From: Leisingera sp. M658
Lineage (GTDB): Bacteria > Pseudomonadota > Alphaproteobacteria > Rhodobacterales > Rhodobacteraceae
Assembly: GCF_025144145.1 (NCBI RefSeq)
Contig: NZ_CP083546.1
Coordinates: 509,001 to 573,000, forward strand
Reading direction: 5' to 3'
DNA length: 64,000 bases
Position 1 is the stretch's first letter. The number at the start of each line of letters is the position of its first letter. The notes under the pieces were generated by a model that saw only the letters and a list, made by a program, of their open reading frames with translations, made no database searches and was not told where the DNA came from. A program made the position numbers and the translations under genes. Below, piece by piece: positions 52,719 to 61,242 of the stretch.

Positions 52719-52782
52719 AACGCAGAAGGCAGGGCAGGCGGGGCACTTGCCATTCCCGGCGGCGGCGCTTATATCGGGATTC

Positions 52783-52878
52783 GAGAGGTTGGCGCGGGCA
52801 GGCGCCTCGCCAACCTGGTCAGATCCGGAAGGAAGCAGCCACAACGAGCCCCGCTTGGGTCGATGTCCAGCCTCTCAC
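52783..52878 (+). ncRNA. ffs: Signal recognition particle RNA, small bacterial type
   Basis: The sequence holds the SRP RNA core GGTCAGATCCGGAAGGAAGC then AGCC (52817-52840), with the GGAA tetraloop and asymmetric internal loop that bind Ffh. The 5' end GAGAGGTTGG pairs with 3' CCAGCCTCTC, closing the hairpin at about 96 nt. One position differs from the common GGTCAGGTCC form (A for G). It functions with Ffh in co-translational membrane targeting. Confidence 0.95.
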
Positions 52879-52939
52879 TTTATCCCGCACAGAAGAATTG
52901 CAAGGTGGTTCTCCCGCCCGCTCCGGCGCAATCAAAGAT

Positions 52940-53053
52940 TGCTCCGCGGCCGTTGGGCCGGGCGCCGCGCTGACGCGCGGCGGGGTGCCGCTTCTTTCTG
53001 GTTTGAAATACCCCGGGGTGAATTGGCCGTAAGGCCAAGAGGGGCAGCGCCCC
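52940..53053 (+). repeat. Dispersed intergenic repeat, copy B
   Basis: Two modules. 52962-52986 contains the hairpin GGCGCCGCGC...GCGCGGCGGGG found also at 38775-38801. 52990-53053 repeats the 64-bp block at 34621-34684 (about 85-90 percent identical by eye), ending in GAGGGGCAGCGCCCC. It lies between the SRP RNA and pheA. Confidence 0.8.
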
Positions 53054-53073
53054 GCCCCGCCCCGTTTCGTGCC

Positions 53074-53907
53074 TCAGAATCTGCCGTTGTTCGCGGGATA
53101 GACGCCGAGGATTTCCACATTGGTGGTGAAATAGCTCAGCTCATCCATTGCCAGCTGCACATTGGGATCTTCCGGGTGGCCTTCGATGTCCGCATAAAAC
53201 TGCGTCGCGGTGAAGGATCCATCGACCATATAGCTTTCCAGCTTGGTCATGTTGATGCCGTTGGTGGCAAATCCGCCCATCGCCTTGTAAAGCGCCGCCG
53301 GAATGTTGCGGACCTGGAATACAAAGCTGGTGATCATGCTGTGGGCGCCGCGGCGGCGGAAATCCGGCTCCGGCGACATGATCAGGAAACGGGTGGTGTT
53401 GTCGCCGTTGTCCTCGATATGGCGGGCCAGCACCTCCAGCCCGTAGATCTCGCCCGCCAATTCGCTGGCCAGCGCCGCCACATGCTTATCTCCGGCTTCC
53501 GCCACATCCCGCGCCGCGCGGGCGTTGTCGGGGCTGATCCGGCCGGTGATGCTGTGCTCGCGCAGAAAAGTCCCGCATTGCGGCAGCAGCACCAGATGTG
53601 ATTTCGCCTCGCGGATGTCTTCCAGCCGGGCGCCCGGCACCCCCAGCACATTGATATGCACCCGCACAAAGGCCTCGTCGATAATGTGCAGCCCGCTGTG
53701 CGGCAGCAGCCGGTGAATATCGGCCACCCGGCCGTAGGTGGAATTCTCCACCGGCAGCATCGCCTGTTCGGCTTCGCCGCTTTTGACCGCTGCAATCACG
53801 TCTTCAAAGGTGCGGCAAGGCAGCACCTCCAGATCACGCCGGGCATTGCGGCAGGCTTCGTGGCTGTAGGAGCCGAGCTCCCCCTGAATGGCGATTTTGC
53901 GGCTCAT
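53074..53907 (-). CDS. pheA: Prephenate dehydratase
   Basis: A 277-residue monofunctional enzyme making phenylpyruvate from prephenate in phenylalanine synthesis. Start MSRKIAIQGELGSYSHEACR at 53907. Conserved catalytic region VENSTYGRVADIHRLLPHSG near 63-82, and DNGDNTTRFLIMSPEP (with the catalytic TRF) near 170-185. A C-terminal ACT domain (ALYKAMGGFATNGINMTKLE, ESYMVDGSF) gives feedback inhibition by phenylalanine. No chorismate mutase domain is fused. Confidence 0.95.
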   Translation of the reverse strand: MSRKIAIQGELGSYSHEACRNARRDLEVLPCRTFEDVIAAVKSGEAEQAMLPVENSTYGRVADIHRLLPHSGLHIIDEAFVRVHINVLGVPGARLEDIREAKSHLVLLPQCGTFLREHSITGRISPDNARAARDVAEAGDKHVAALASELAGEIYGLEVLARHIEDNGDNTTRFLIMSPEPDFRRRGAHSMITSFVFQVRNIPAALYKAMGGFATNGINMTKLESYMVDGSFTATQFYADIEGHPEDPNVQLAMDELSYFTTNVEILGVYPANNGRF

Positions 53908-54026
53908 GGGTGTGTTCCCCGTGCAAAACTTCAAGAATTGGGCGTTTCGTCGCGCTGTCTATACCTTGCCACTTTGAAGGGGAAGCCTTAGACAGCCACG
54001 CAGACAGCTAAATGGACCCGCGATTC

Positions 54027-54533
54027 ATGTTTGACACAATGACCCTTACCAAAGCGACCGCAGGCGTCTGCGGCGCGTTCCTGGTTCTCCTGCTGGGCAA
54101 ATGGGCCGCCAGCGGCCTGTATCACATGGACAGCCACGGTGAGGCCGCCTATGTGATCGAAGTCGCCTCGGCTGATGCCGCAGCCAGCGATGAGCCGGAA
54201 GTCAGCTTTGAAGAGCTGATGGCCTCTGCCGACGTTGCCAAAGGCGCCAAAGTTTTCAAGAAATGCTCTGCCTGCCACAAGCTGGAAGACGGCGCCAACT
54301 CGACCGGCCCGTATCTGTACGGCGTTGTCGGCCGCGACATCGCAGCGGCCCCGGGCTTTGGCTACTCGGGCGCCCTGACCGGCCTGGACGGCGACTGGAC
54401 CGCCGAGGCACTGGACGCCTTCCTGGCCAAGCCGTCGGCCTATGCCGCGGGCACCACCATGTCGTTCTCCGGCCTGAAAAAGCAAAATGACCGGGTGAAC
54501 CTCATCGCCTATCTGGACAGCCTCGACGGCTGA
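54027..54533 (+). CDS. cycM: Membrane-anchored cytochrome c (cytochrome cy)
   Basis: A 168-residue c-type cytochrome with an uncleaved N-terminal anchor (VCGAFLVLLLGKWAASGLYH) and an acidic Ala-rich linker. Start MFDTMTLTKATAGVCGAFLV at 54027 fits the family; five extra codons are possible. Heme site CSACHKLEDG (CxxCH) near residues 87-96, and the axial Met in GTTMSFSGL near 150. Cytochrome cy carries electrons from the bc1 complex to terminal oxidases, especially cbb3, as a tethered shuttle. Confidence 0.93.
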   Translation: MFDTMTLTKATAGVCGAFLVLLLGKWAASGLYHMDSHGEAAYVIEVASADAAASDEPEVSFEELMASADVAKGAKVFKKCSACHKLEDGANSTGPYLYGVVGRDIAAAPGFGYSGALTGLDGDWTAEALDAFLAKPSAYAAGTTMSFSGLKKQNDRVNLIAYLDSLDG

Positions 54534-54562
54534 TCCGGACTTCTGTCCAAGCTATCCAATTG

Positions 54563-54594
54563 AAAAAGCCGCTGCAGATTTGCAGCGGCTTTTT
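54563..54594. terminator. Terminator after cycM
   Basis: AAAAAGCCGCTGCA pairs with TGCAGCGGCTTTTT over 14 bp with a 4-nt loop. Confidence 0.95.
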
Positions 54595-54619
54595 TGATGC
54601 GGGTATGAACCGGACCGCC

Positions 54620-54856
54620 TTAGGCCGGGTTGTTTTCCCGGTAATAGGCCAGCGCATCGCGCTCCTGGCCGTCTGGCAGGATGCAGACGCCGATAGTGCC
54701 CGCTTTGCCGCTGCGCAGCACATAACTGCCGCCGGTCTGCACGCAATACGCCTCTTCCGGGCTGCTGTAGACCACTTCCTCTTCCTGCTGGGCACAGGCG
54801 CTGAGCGCGGCAGCCCCGGCAACCGCAAGGGCGGCAAGTTTCATTGACTTCGGCAT
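54620..54856 (-). CDS. Small DUF333-type lipoprotein
   Basis: A 78-residue lipoprotein. ATG 54856 lies 7 nt after GAGGGAG; MKLAALAVAGAAALSAC supplies the signal and lipobox (LSAC). The mature part (AYCVQTGGSYVLRSGKAGTI then GVCILPDGQERDALAYY) is the DUF333 / putative hemolysin-like domain with two Cys. Function unknown. Confidence 0.85.
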   Translation of the reverse strand: MPKSMKLAALAVAGAAALSACAQQEEEVVYSSPEEAYCVQTGGSYVLRSGKAGTIGVCILPDGQERDALAYYRENNPA

Positions 54857-55073
54857 CGGCAAACTCCCTCGTTATATAACGCAATCGTGATGCGAGGCTG
54901 GCAGGCAATTTTATTGCGTGCAAGCGCCGCCTGGAAAAAGCGTGCCTTTCGGCTGCTTTGTGCCAAGAGAGCCGGGGATATCACTTAATCTCAACTTGAA
55001 TGTTACCGCCCCCGGCCATTAGCTTGGCAGCAGAAATCCGGGCCGAAGTTCCGGGCAAAGGAGGTCATGGCAG

Positions 55074-56999
55074 ATGAACACCGCTCGAGCCGCGGCGCGC
55101 GTGCGCGCAAAAGAAAGGGCGACTCCGCTGCAGGCTGCGGCGGCACTGGCTCCGCTACTGATACTGGGGCTTTTCCTGGCATTGGCTGCGGCGACGCTGG
55201 TCAGGGCGGAAGAGACTGTCATCAAGGCGCATGGTTTTGCCGAATTCGGCGAGTTGAAATACCCGCAAGGCTTTGCCCGTTTCGACTACGTGAACCCTGA
55301 GGCCCCCAAGGGCGGTGAATTGTCGATCTCTGCCGTTGGCACCTTTGACAGCATGAACCCCTATACCCGCAATGGCCGTGCCGGGGCATTGTCCTCGAAC
55401 CAGTTCGAAAGCCTGCTGGTGGAATCCTATGATGAACCGGGTTCCTACTACGGGCTGATCGCCGAAAGCCTGGAATATCCTGAAAGCCAGGACTGGGTGA
55501 TCTTCAACTTGCGTCCCGAAGCGACGTTTTCTGACGGCAGCCCGGTCACCGCTGATGACGTGGTGTTTTCCCACAATATCCTGTTGGACCAAGGGTTGAA
55601 ATCTTATGCCGAGGCGGTGCGCAAACGCATCCCCAAGGCGGAAGCACTGGACCAGCACCGGATTAAATTTCATTTCTCCCCGGATTTTCCCCGCCGGGCG
55701 ATGATCACCCAGGTCGGCGGCACGCCGGTGTTCTCCAAAGCCTGGTTCGAGGCCGACCCTGAAAACCGCCGCCTGGATGAGCCGCGGCTGGATCCGGGTA
55801 TCGGCTCCGGCCCGTATGTGCTGGAAAGCGCCGAGGTGAACCAGCGCATCACCTACCGCCGCAACCCGGATTATTGGGGCGCAGGTCTGAACGTGAACAT
55901 CGGCCGACACAACTATGACCGCATCCGGATCGAGTATTTCGGCGACGCGATCGCCGCGATGGAGGGCTTCAAGGCCGGCGTCTATACCCTGCGCCCTGAG
56001 AACAACTCGAAAAGCTGGGCAACATCTTATGACTTTGCGGCGGTGGACAAGGGCCAGGTGATCAAGGGCGAATTTCCCGACGGCAACGTGCCATCCGCCA
56101 ATGGCTTTGTGATGAACCTGCTGCGCCCCAAGTTCCAGGACATACGCGTCCGCGAGGCGCTGCAGCTAGCGTTCAACTTTGAATGGACCAATGAAAGCCT
56201 GCAATACGGGCTGTTCCGCCACCGCTCTTCCTTCTGGCAGGATTCGCCGCTGCAGGCGGAAGGTCTGCCCGAGGGCCGTGAGAAAGAAGTTCTGGAGGCG
56301 CTTGGCGATCAGATCGACCCTGCGCTGCTGACGTCGGAACCGGTGATGGCGCACACATCCAAGGCGTCGCGTCCCGGCGACCGCAAGAACCTGCGCCGCG
56401 CCATGAAGCTGCTGGATGAGGCCGGCTGGGCCGTCGGCGATGACGGGTTGCGCCGCAATGCAGACGGCGACGTGCTCAAGCTGGAGTTTCTGGCCGACAG
56501 CCCGACCATTGAACGCATCGTGCAGCCCTATGCCACCAACCTGCGCACCATGGGGGTCGATGCGGTGGTGAACCGGGTCGATTACGCGCAATACACCAGC
56601 CGCCGCCGGGAAAAGGAGTTTGACATGATCTCCTCAGCCTACCGGATGTCGCTGGAGCCTTCGACCGGCCTTTACCAGTATTTCGGCTCCGAGGCGCATG
56701 AATATTCGGTGTTCAACCCGGCAGGGCTGGCGGACCCGGCGGTGGATGCGCTGATCGGCAATATCGTCAACGCCAAGACGCAAGATGACCTGCGCGCCAA
56801 TGCCCGCGCGCTGGACCGGGTGCTGCGCGCCAAGCGGTTCATGGTGCCGGCCTGGTATCTGGATGACAGCTGGATCGCCTATTGGGACATGTACCGCCAG
56901 CCGGACAACTTGCCGCCCTATGACACCGGCATGCTGGACCTGTGGTGGATTGATGCGTCCCGCGAGGCCGAGCTCAAAGCCGCCGGCGCGCTGCGGTAA
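55074..56999 (+). CDS. yejA: Peptide ABC transporter substrate-binding protein (YejA-like)
   Basis: A 641-residue family-5 solute-binding protein. The N-terminus has a long basic start and a hydrophobic signal (PLLILGLFLALAAATLVRAE). KGGELSISAVGTFDSMNPYT near 80-99 and the closing WDMYRQPDNLPPYDTGMLDL are typical of YejA. It binds oligopeptides or peptide-like compounds in the periplasm (microcin C-type in E. coli). It is first gene of the yejABEF operon. Confidence 0.93.
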   Translation: MNTARAAARVRAKERATPLQAAAALAPLLILGLFLALAAATLVRAEETVIKAHGFAEFGELKYPQGFARFDYVNPEAPKGGELSISAVGTFDSMNPYTRNGRAGALSSNQFESLLVESYDEPGSYYGLIAESLEYPESQDWVIFNLRPEATFSDGSPVTADDVVFSHNILLDQGLKSYAEAVRKRIPKAEALDQHRIKFHFSPDFPRRAMITQVGGTPVFSKAWFEADPENRRLDEPRLDPGIGSGPYVLESAEVNQRITYRRNPDYWGAGLNVNIGRHNYDRIRIEYFGDAIAAMEGFKAGVYTLRPENNSKSWATSYDFAAVDKGQVIKGEFPDGNVPSANGFVMNLLRPKFQDIRVREALQLAFNFEWTNESLQYGLFRHRSSFWQDSPLQAEGLPEGREKEVLEALGDQIDPALLTSEPVMAHTSKASRPGDRKNLRRAMKLLDEAGWAVGDDGLRRNADGDVLKLEFLADSPTIERIVQPYATNLRTMGVDAVVNRVDYAQYTSRRREKEFDMISSAYRMSLEPSTGLYQYFGSEAHEYSVFNPAGLADPAVDALIGNIVNAKTQDDLRANARALDRVLRAKRFMVPAWYLDDSWIAYWDMYRQPDNLPPYDTGMLDLWWIDASREAELKAAGALR

Positions 57000-57008
57000 G
57001 ACAGAGAC

Positions 57009-58094
57009 ATGGCAGCCTATATCTTCAGACGCCTGCTTTTGGTGATCCCGACGCTGTTCGGCATCCTGCTGGTGAACTTTGCCCTGGTGCAGTTTGTACC
57101 CGGCGGCCCGGTCGAGCAGATCATTGCCCAGCTGGAAGGCGGCGGCGACGTGTTCGAAGGCTTTGCCGGCGGTGGTGGCGACACCGGCACCGAGGCGATC
57201 AGCGCCAATGAAAACTACGCCGGCCGCCAGGGCCTGCCGCCCGAGCTGATCGAGGAACTGCAGCAGCAGTTCGGCCTTGATAAGCCGCCGCTGGAGCGCT
57301 TCCTGACGATGCTTGGCAACTACGCCCGGTTCGATTTCGGTGAAAGCTACTTCCGCAAGATCGACGTGACCGACCTGGTGCTGGAGAAAATGCCGGTCTC
57401 GATCTCGCTTGGTCTGTGGTCCACGCTGATCGCCTATATGATCTCAATCCCGATGGGCATCCGCAAGGCGCTGCGCGACGGCTCGCGCTTTGACACCTGG
57501 ACCAGCGGTTTCATCATCGCGGCCTATGCGATCCCGTCGTTCCTGTTTGCCATCATGCTGCTGGTGCTGTTCGCCGGCGGCTCCTATTGGCAGATCTTCC
57601 CGCTCCGGGGCCTCACCTCGGACAACTGGGAACAGCTGAGCCTGATCGGTAAGATCGGCGATTATGCCTGGCACATCGCACTGCCGGTGCTGGCCTCAAC
57701 CATCGGCGCCTTTGCCACGCTGACGCTTCTGACCAAGAATTCCTTCCTTGACGAGATCAAGAAGCAATACGTGATGACCGCCCGCGCCAAGGGCCTCAGC
57801 GAGAACCGGGTGCTTTATGGCCATGTGTTCCGCAACGCGATGCTGATCGTGATTGCCGGCTTTCCCTCGGTTTTCATCGGCGTGTTCTTCTCCGGCTCGC
57901 TGATCATCGAGACGATCTTCTCGCTTGATGGTCTGGGGCGGTTGGGGTTTGAGGCCGCGGTGGCGCGCGACTATCCGGTGATCTTCGGCACCCTGTTCAT
58001 CTTCGGCCTGATGAGCCTGGTTGTCGGCATCGTTTCGGACCTGATGTATGTGCTGGTCGACCCGCGCATCGACTTTGACAAGCGGGAGGGCTGA
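57009..58094 (+). CDS. yejB: Peptide ABC transporter permease (YejB)
   Basis: A 361-residue permease with six transmembrane helices. Family opening [20 protein letters not shown]; the YejB-specific long periplasmic insert with [20 protein letters not shown] (about 38-57); EAA loop near [20 protein letters not shown]. It pairs with YejE to form the channel. 9 bp after yejA. Confidence 0.95.
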   Translation: MAAYIFRRLLLVIPTLFGILLVNFALVQFVPGGPVEQIIAQLEGGGDVFEGFAGGGGDTGTEAISANENYAGRQGLPPELIEELQQQFGLDKPPLERFLTMLGNYARFDFGESYFRKIDVTDLVLEKMPVSISLGLWSTLIAYMISIPMGIRKALRDGSRFDTWTSGFIIAAYAIPSFLFAIMLLVLFAGGSYWQIFPLRGLTSDNWEQLSLIGKIGDYAWHIALPVLASTIGAFATLTLLTKNSFLDEIKKQYVMTARAKGLSENRVLYGHVFRNAMLIVIAGFPSVFIGVFFSGSLIIETIFSLDGLGRLGFEAAVARDYPVIFGTLFIFGLMSLVVGIVSDLMYVLVDPRIDFDKREG

Positions 58095-58097
58095 CCG

Positions 58098-59204
58098 ATG
58101 GCGCTTTCCCCCCTGAACCAGCGCCGCTGGAGCAATTTCCGCAAGAACAAGCGCGCCTTCTGGTCGCTGATCCTGTTCACCGTGCTGTTCACATTGTCAC
58201 TGTTCGCCGAGTTCATCGCCAACGACAAACCCATTCTGGCGAGTTACCGGGGCGAGCTTTATACGCCGGTGTTCAAGTTCTATCCGGAGACCAAATTCGG
58301 CGGTGATTTCCAGACCGAGGCGATCTACAGCGACCCCGAGGTGGAATGCCTGATCCGCTCCGGCGGGGTTGAGGATTGCTTTGACGAACCCGAAACCATC
58401 CTGGAGGAGATTGCAGCAGGCACCTATACTGCGGAGGGGTTCAAGGAGGGCTGGACCCTCTGGCCGCCGATCCCCTACAGTTTCAACACCACCGTTGACC
58501 GTCCCGGCGCCGCACCGCTGCCACCCAACGGGCAGAACCTTTTGGGCACCGATGACACCAAACGCGACGTGCTGGCCCGGGTGATCCACGGCTTCCGCTT
58601 GTCGATCCTGTTCACCCTGATCGTGACCGGCGCTGCCACCGTGCTGGGCATCCTGGCCGGTGCGGTGCAGGGCTTTTTCGGCGGCTGGCTGGACCTGGTG
58701 TTCCAGCGCATCATTGAAATTTGGAGCTCCACCCCGACGCTCTATGTGATCATCATCATGTTTGCGATTCTGGGGCGCGGTTTCTGGCTCTTGGTGTTCC
58801 TGATGATCCTGTTCGGCTGGACTGCGCTGGTCGGCGTGGTACGGGCTGAATTCCTGCGCGCCCGCAACCTGGAATACGTCCGCGCCGCCAAGGCGCTGGG
58901 GGTCGGCAACATGACCATCATGTTCCGCCACATGCTGCCCAACGCGATGGTGGCAACGCTGACCATGCTGCCCTTTATCGTGACCGGCACCATCTCGGCG
59001 CTGGCGGGGCTGGATTTCCTCGGCTTCGGCCTGCCGTCTTCGGCGCCGTCCCTGGGCGAGCTGACCTTGCAGGCCAAGCAAAACCTGGAGGCCCCCTGGC
59101 TGGCCTTCACCGCCTTTTTCACCTTTGCGATCATGCTGTCGCTCCTGGTCTTCATCTTTGAAGGCGTGCGCGATGCCTTCGACCCCAGAAAGACGTTTTC
59201 ATGA
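58098..59204 (+). CDS. yejE: Peptide ABC transporter permease (YejE)
   Basis: A 368-residue permease. Start MALSPLNQRRWSNFRKNKRA, then a transmembrane helix and a periplasmic insert (about 45-145) with GTDDTKRDVLARVIHGFRLS as the family block. The EAA loop is YVRAAKALGVGNMTIMFRHM. 3 bp after yejB. Its stop overlaps the ATG of the small ORF that follows. Confidence 0.95.
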   Translation: MALSPLNQRRWSNFRKNKRAFWSLILFTVLFTLSLFAEFIANDKPILASYRGELYTPVFKFYPETKFGGDFQTEAIYSDPEVECLIRSGGVEDCFDEPETILEEIAAGTYTAEGFKEGWTLWPPIPYSFNTTVDRPGAAPLPPNGQNLLGTDDTKRDVLARVIHGFRLSILFTLIVTGAATVLGILAGAVQGFFGGWLDLVFQRIIEIWSSTPTLYVIIIMFAILGRGFWLLVFLMILFGWTALVGVVRAEFLRARNLEYVRAAKALGVGNMTIMFRHMLPNAMVATLTMLPFIVTGTISALAGLDFLGFGLPSSAPSLGELTLQAKQNLEAPWLAFTAFFTFAIMLSLLVFIFEGVRDAFDPRKTFS

Positions 59205-59329
59205 GTGTGCGGAACATTAGGGGCGTGGCTGCCTGGGCGGGCGCAAACGCGCCTGCCGGGGGGCAGGCAGGCGCGGTCCGGGCTGCAAGCGACCCGGGCG
59301 GGAATTGTGTTGACGGAGACGCAGAATAA
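59201..59329 (+). CDS. 42-codon ORF exactly filling the yejE-yejF gap
   Basis: ATG 59201 overlaps the yejE stop as ATGA, and the TAA at 59327-59329 abuts the yejF ATG at 59330. The translation (MSVRNIRGVAAWAGANAPAG ... CVDGDAE) has no known motif and is Ala/Gly-rich. Its main effect may be to carry ribosomes from yejE to yejF. It could also be a chance frame across inserted DNA. Confidence 0.35.
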   Translation: MSVRNIRGVAAWAGANAPAGGQAGAVRAASDPGGNCVDGDAE

Positions 59330-60925
59330 ATGGGCAATTCAGATTCTTCCCCCCTCCTGAACGTCCAGAACCTCCGCGTCTCCTTCCGACAGGACGGCAA
59401 GGTGACCCAGGCCGTGCGCGGCGTCTCTTTCTCGGTGGGCCGCGGCGAGACCGTGGCGCTGGTGGGCGAGAGCGGCTCCGGTAAATCAGTCTCGGCTCTC
59501 TCCACGGTCTCGCTGCTGGGCGACAGCGCCATGGTGAGCGGCTCGGTTACCTACAACGGCGCTGAAATGGTCGGCGCCAGCGAAAAACACCTGATGGACG
59601 TGCGTGGCAATGACATCAGCTTCATCTTTCAGGAGCCGATGACCTCGCTCAACCCGCTGCACACCATCGAACGCCAGCTGGAGGAATCCATCGCCCTGCA
59701 CCAGGGGCTGACGGGCCGTGCGGCGCGGGACCGCATTCTGGAGCTGATGAACAAGGTCGGCATCCGCGACGCGGAAAACCGACTCAGCGCTTATCCGCAT
59801 CAGCTGTCCGGCGGCCAGCGGCAGCGGGTAATGATTGCCATGGCGCTGGCCAACAAGCCCGACATTCTGATCGCAGACGAACCCACAACGGCGCTGGACG
59901 TGACAATCCAGGCGCAGATCCTGGACCTTCTGGCGGATCTGAAGAAAAGCGAAGGCATGGGGCTGTTGTTCATCACCCATGACCTGGGCATCGTGCGCCG
60001 CATCGCCGACCGGGTCTGCGTGATGAAGGACGGTGAAATAGTCGAGGAAGGCCCGGCGACAGAGATCTTTGCCAATCCGCAGCACCCCTACACCCGGAAA
60101 CTGCTGGCGGCGGAACCCTCCGGCACCCCGCCGCCGGTGCCGGAGGGCGCCCAAGAACTGGTGGCTGCACAGGACCTCAAGGTTTGGTTCCCGATTCAGC
60201 GCGGCCTCTTGAAACGCACTGTCGGCCATGTGAAGGCGGTGAACCCGATGTCTGTCTCCATCCGGGCCGGCGAAACCCTGGGCATTGTCGGCGAGAGCGG
60301 GTCGGGCAAAACCACCTTGGCACTTGCCATCATGCGGCTGATCGCGTCTGAGGGCGCGGTCACCTTCCAGGGCCAGGATCTGCGCAAATGGTCCACACGG
60401 GATCTGCGGCGCTTACGCAAAGACATGCAGATCGTGTTCCAGGATCCCTTCGGCTCGCTCAGCCCGAGAATGACCTGCGCTCAGATCATCTCCGAGGGGC
60501 TGGCGATCCACAAGGTCGACCAGCACCGCAAACCTCGCGATCTGGTGGCCGAGGTGATGCAGGAGGTCGGCCTGGACCCGGCGGCGATGGACCGCTACCC
60601 GCATGAATTTTCCGGTGGCCAGCGCCAGCGCATTGCCATTGCCCGCGCCATGGTGCTGCGCCCGAAACTGGTGGTGCTGGATGAGCCGACCTCGGCCTTG
60701 GACATGACGGTGCAGGTGCAAATTGTGGAACTGCTGCGCGACCTGCAGGCGCGTTACGGGCTGGCCTATCTGTTCATCAGCCACGATTTGAACGTGGTGC
60801 GGGCGATGTCGCACAAGGTGGTGGTGATGAACCAGGGCGACGTGGTGGAGACCGGTGCGGCCGAGGAGCTGTTCACAAACCCGCAGGCAGACTACACCCG
60901 CCGGCTGCTGGCGGCAGCGGGTTAA
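59330..60925 (+). CDS. yejF: Peptide ABC transporter ATP-binding protein with two ATPase domains (YejF)
   Basis: A 531-residue double ATPase. Domain 1: Walker A GESGSGKS (about residues 45-52), signature [15 protein letters not shown] (about 160), Walker [13 protein letters not shown]. Domain 2: Walker A GESGSGKT (about 322-329), signature [15 protein letters not shown], Walker [13 protein letters not shown]. Each half powers the YejBE channel. The 125-bp gap to yejE, unlike the tight spacing of the other genes, holds the small ORF. Confidence 0.95.
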   Translation: MGNSDSSPLLNVQNLRVSFRQDGKVTQAVRGVSFSVGRGETVALVGESGSGKSVSALSTVSLLGDSAMVSGSVTYNGAEMVGASEKHLMDVRGNDISFIFQEPMTSLNPLHTIERQLEESIALHQGLTGRAARDRILELMNKVGIRDAENRLSAYPHQLSGGQRQRVMIAMALANKPDILIADEPTTALDVTIQAQILDLLADLKKSEGMGLLFITHDLGIVRRIADRVCVMKDGEIVEEGPATEIFANPQHPYTRKLLAAEPSGTPPPVPEGAQELVAAQDLKVWFPIQRGLLKRTVGHVKAVNPMSVSIRAGETLGIVGESGSGKTTLALAIMRLIASEGAVTFQGQDLRKWSTRDLRRLRKDMQIVFQDPFGSLSPRMTCAQIISEGLAIHKVDQHRKPRDLVAEVMQEVGLDPAAMDRYPHEFSGGQRQRIAIARAMVLRPKLVVLDEPTSALDMTVQVQIVELLRDLQARYGLAYLFISHDLNVVRAMSHKVVVMNQGDVVETGAAEELFTNPQADYTRRLLAAAG

Positions 60926-61017
60926 CCCGCCCCTGGTTAACATTGTGGCAGGCTTTGCAGCATTTATGCGCGCGCTGCCGGCGCAACGCCCACAAGTTGC
61001 GGCAGCCCTTTTGACCA

Positions 61018-61039
61018 AATGTTTCGCGCGCGAAACATT
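61018..61039. promoter_or_regulatory. 22-bp perfect palindrome with parS-like flanks
   Basis: AATGTTTCGCGCGCGAAACATT reads the same on both strands. The flanks TGTTTC...GAAACA equal those of the ParB site (TGTTTCACGTGAAACA), but the centre is GCGCGC rather than ACGT. It may bind a ParB-like or other dimeric protein. Confidence 0.55.
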
Positions 61040-61136
61040 GTGGCAGCGGTGCTGACCTATCTGCCCCCCCGAAACAGGCGGAAACCTCCCGCGCCCGCAG
61101 GCCCGCCCGGCTGATGCCGGACGTGCCTTGGCGGCC

Positions 61137-61177
61137 TTGGGCCAGGCTCAGCGCCGCTGGCGCTGAGCCTGGCCCAA
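61137..61177. terminator. 19-bp perfect hairpin between yejF and hemN
   Basis: TTGGGCCAGGCTCAGCGCC pairs with GGCGCTGAGCCTGGCCCAA around a 3-nt loop. No T-run. It lies between the convergent yejF and hemN genes and probably ends one or both transcripts. Confidence 0.75.
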
Positions 61178-61242
61178 CGGAAGCGCTGTGCCATATGGCG
61201 CAGCGTCGACGGGCGGGAGAGACTGGCAATCCGGGAGAGATT

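Larger units (their letters stand above)
60926..61242. repeat. Gap with palindromes and repeats
   Basis: No gene. It contains a direct repeat AACATTGTGGCAG (60937-60949 and 61034-61046), the 22-bp palindrome at 61018-61039, repeat-family sequence at 61083-61145, and the large hairpin at 61137-61177. Confidence 0.7.

Noticed and set aside
61137-61177. The 19-bp hairpin as an attenuator of hemN
   Set aside because: It lies after the hemN stop codon, between convergent genes, so it can only act as a 3' end structure.
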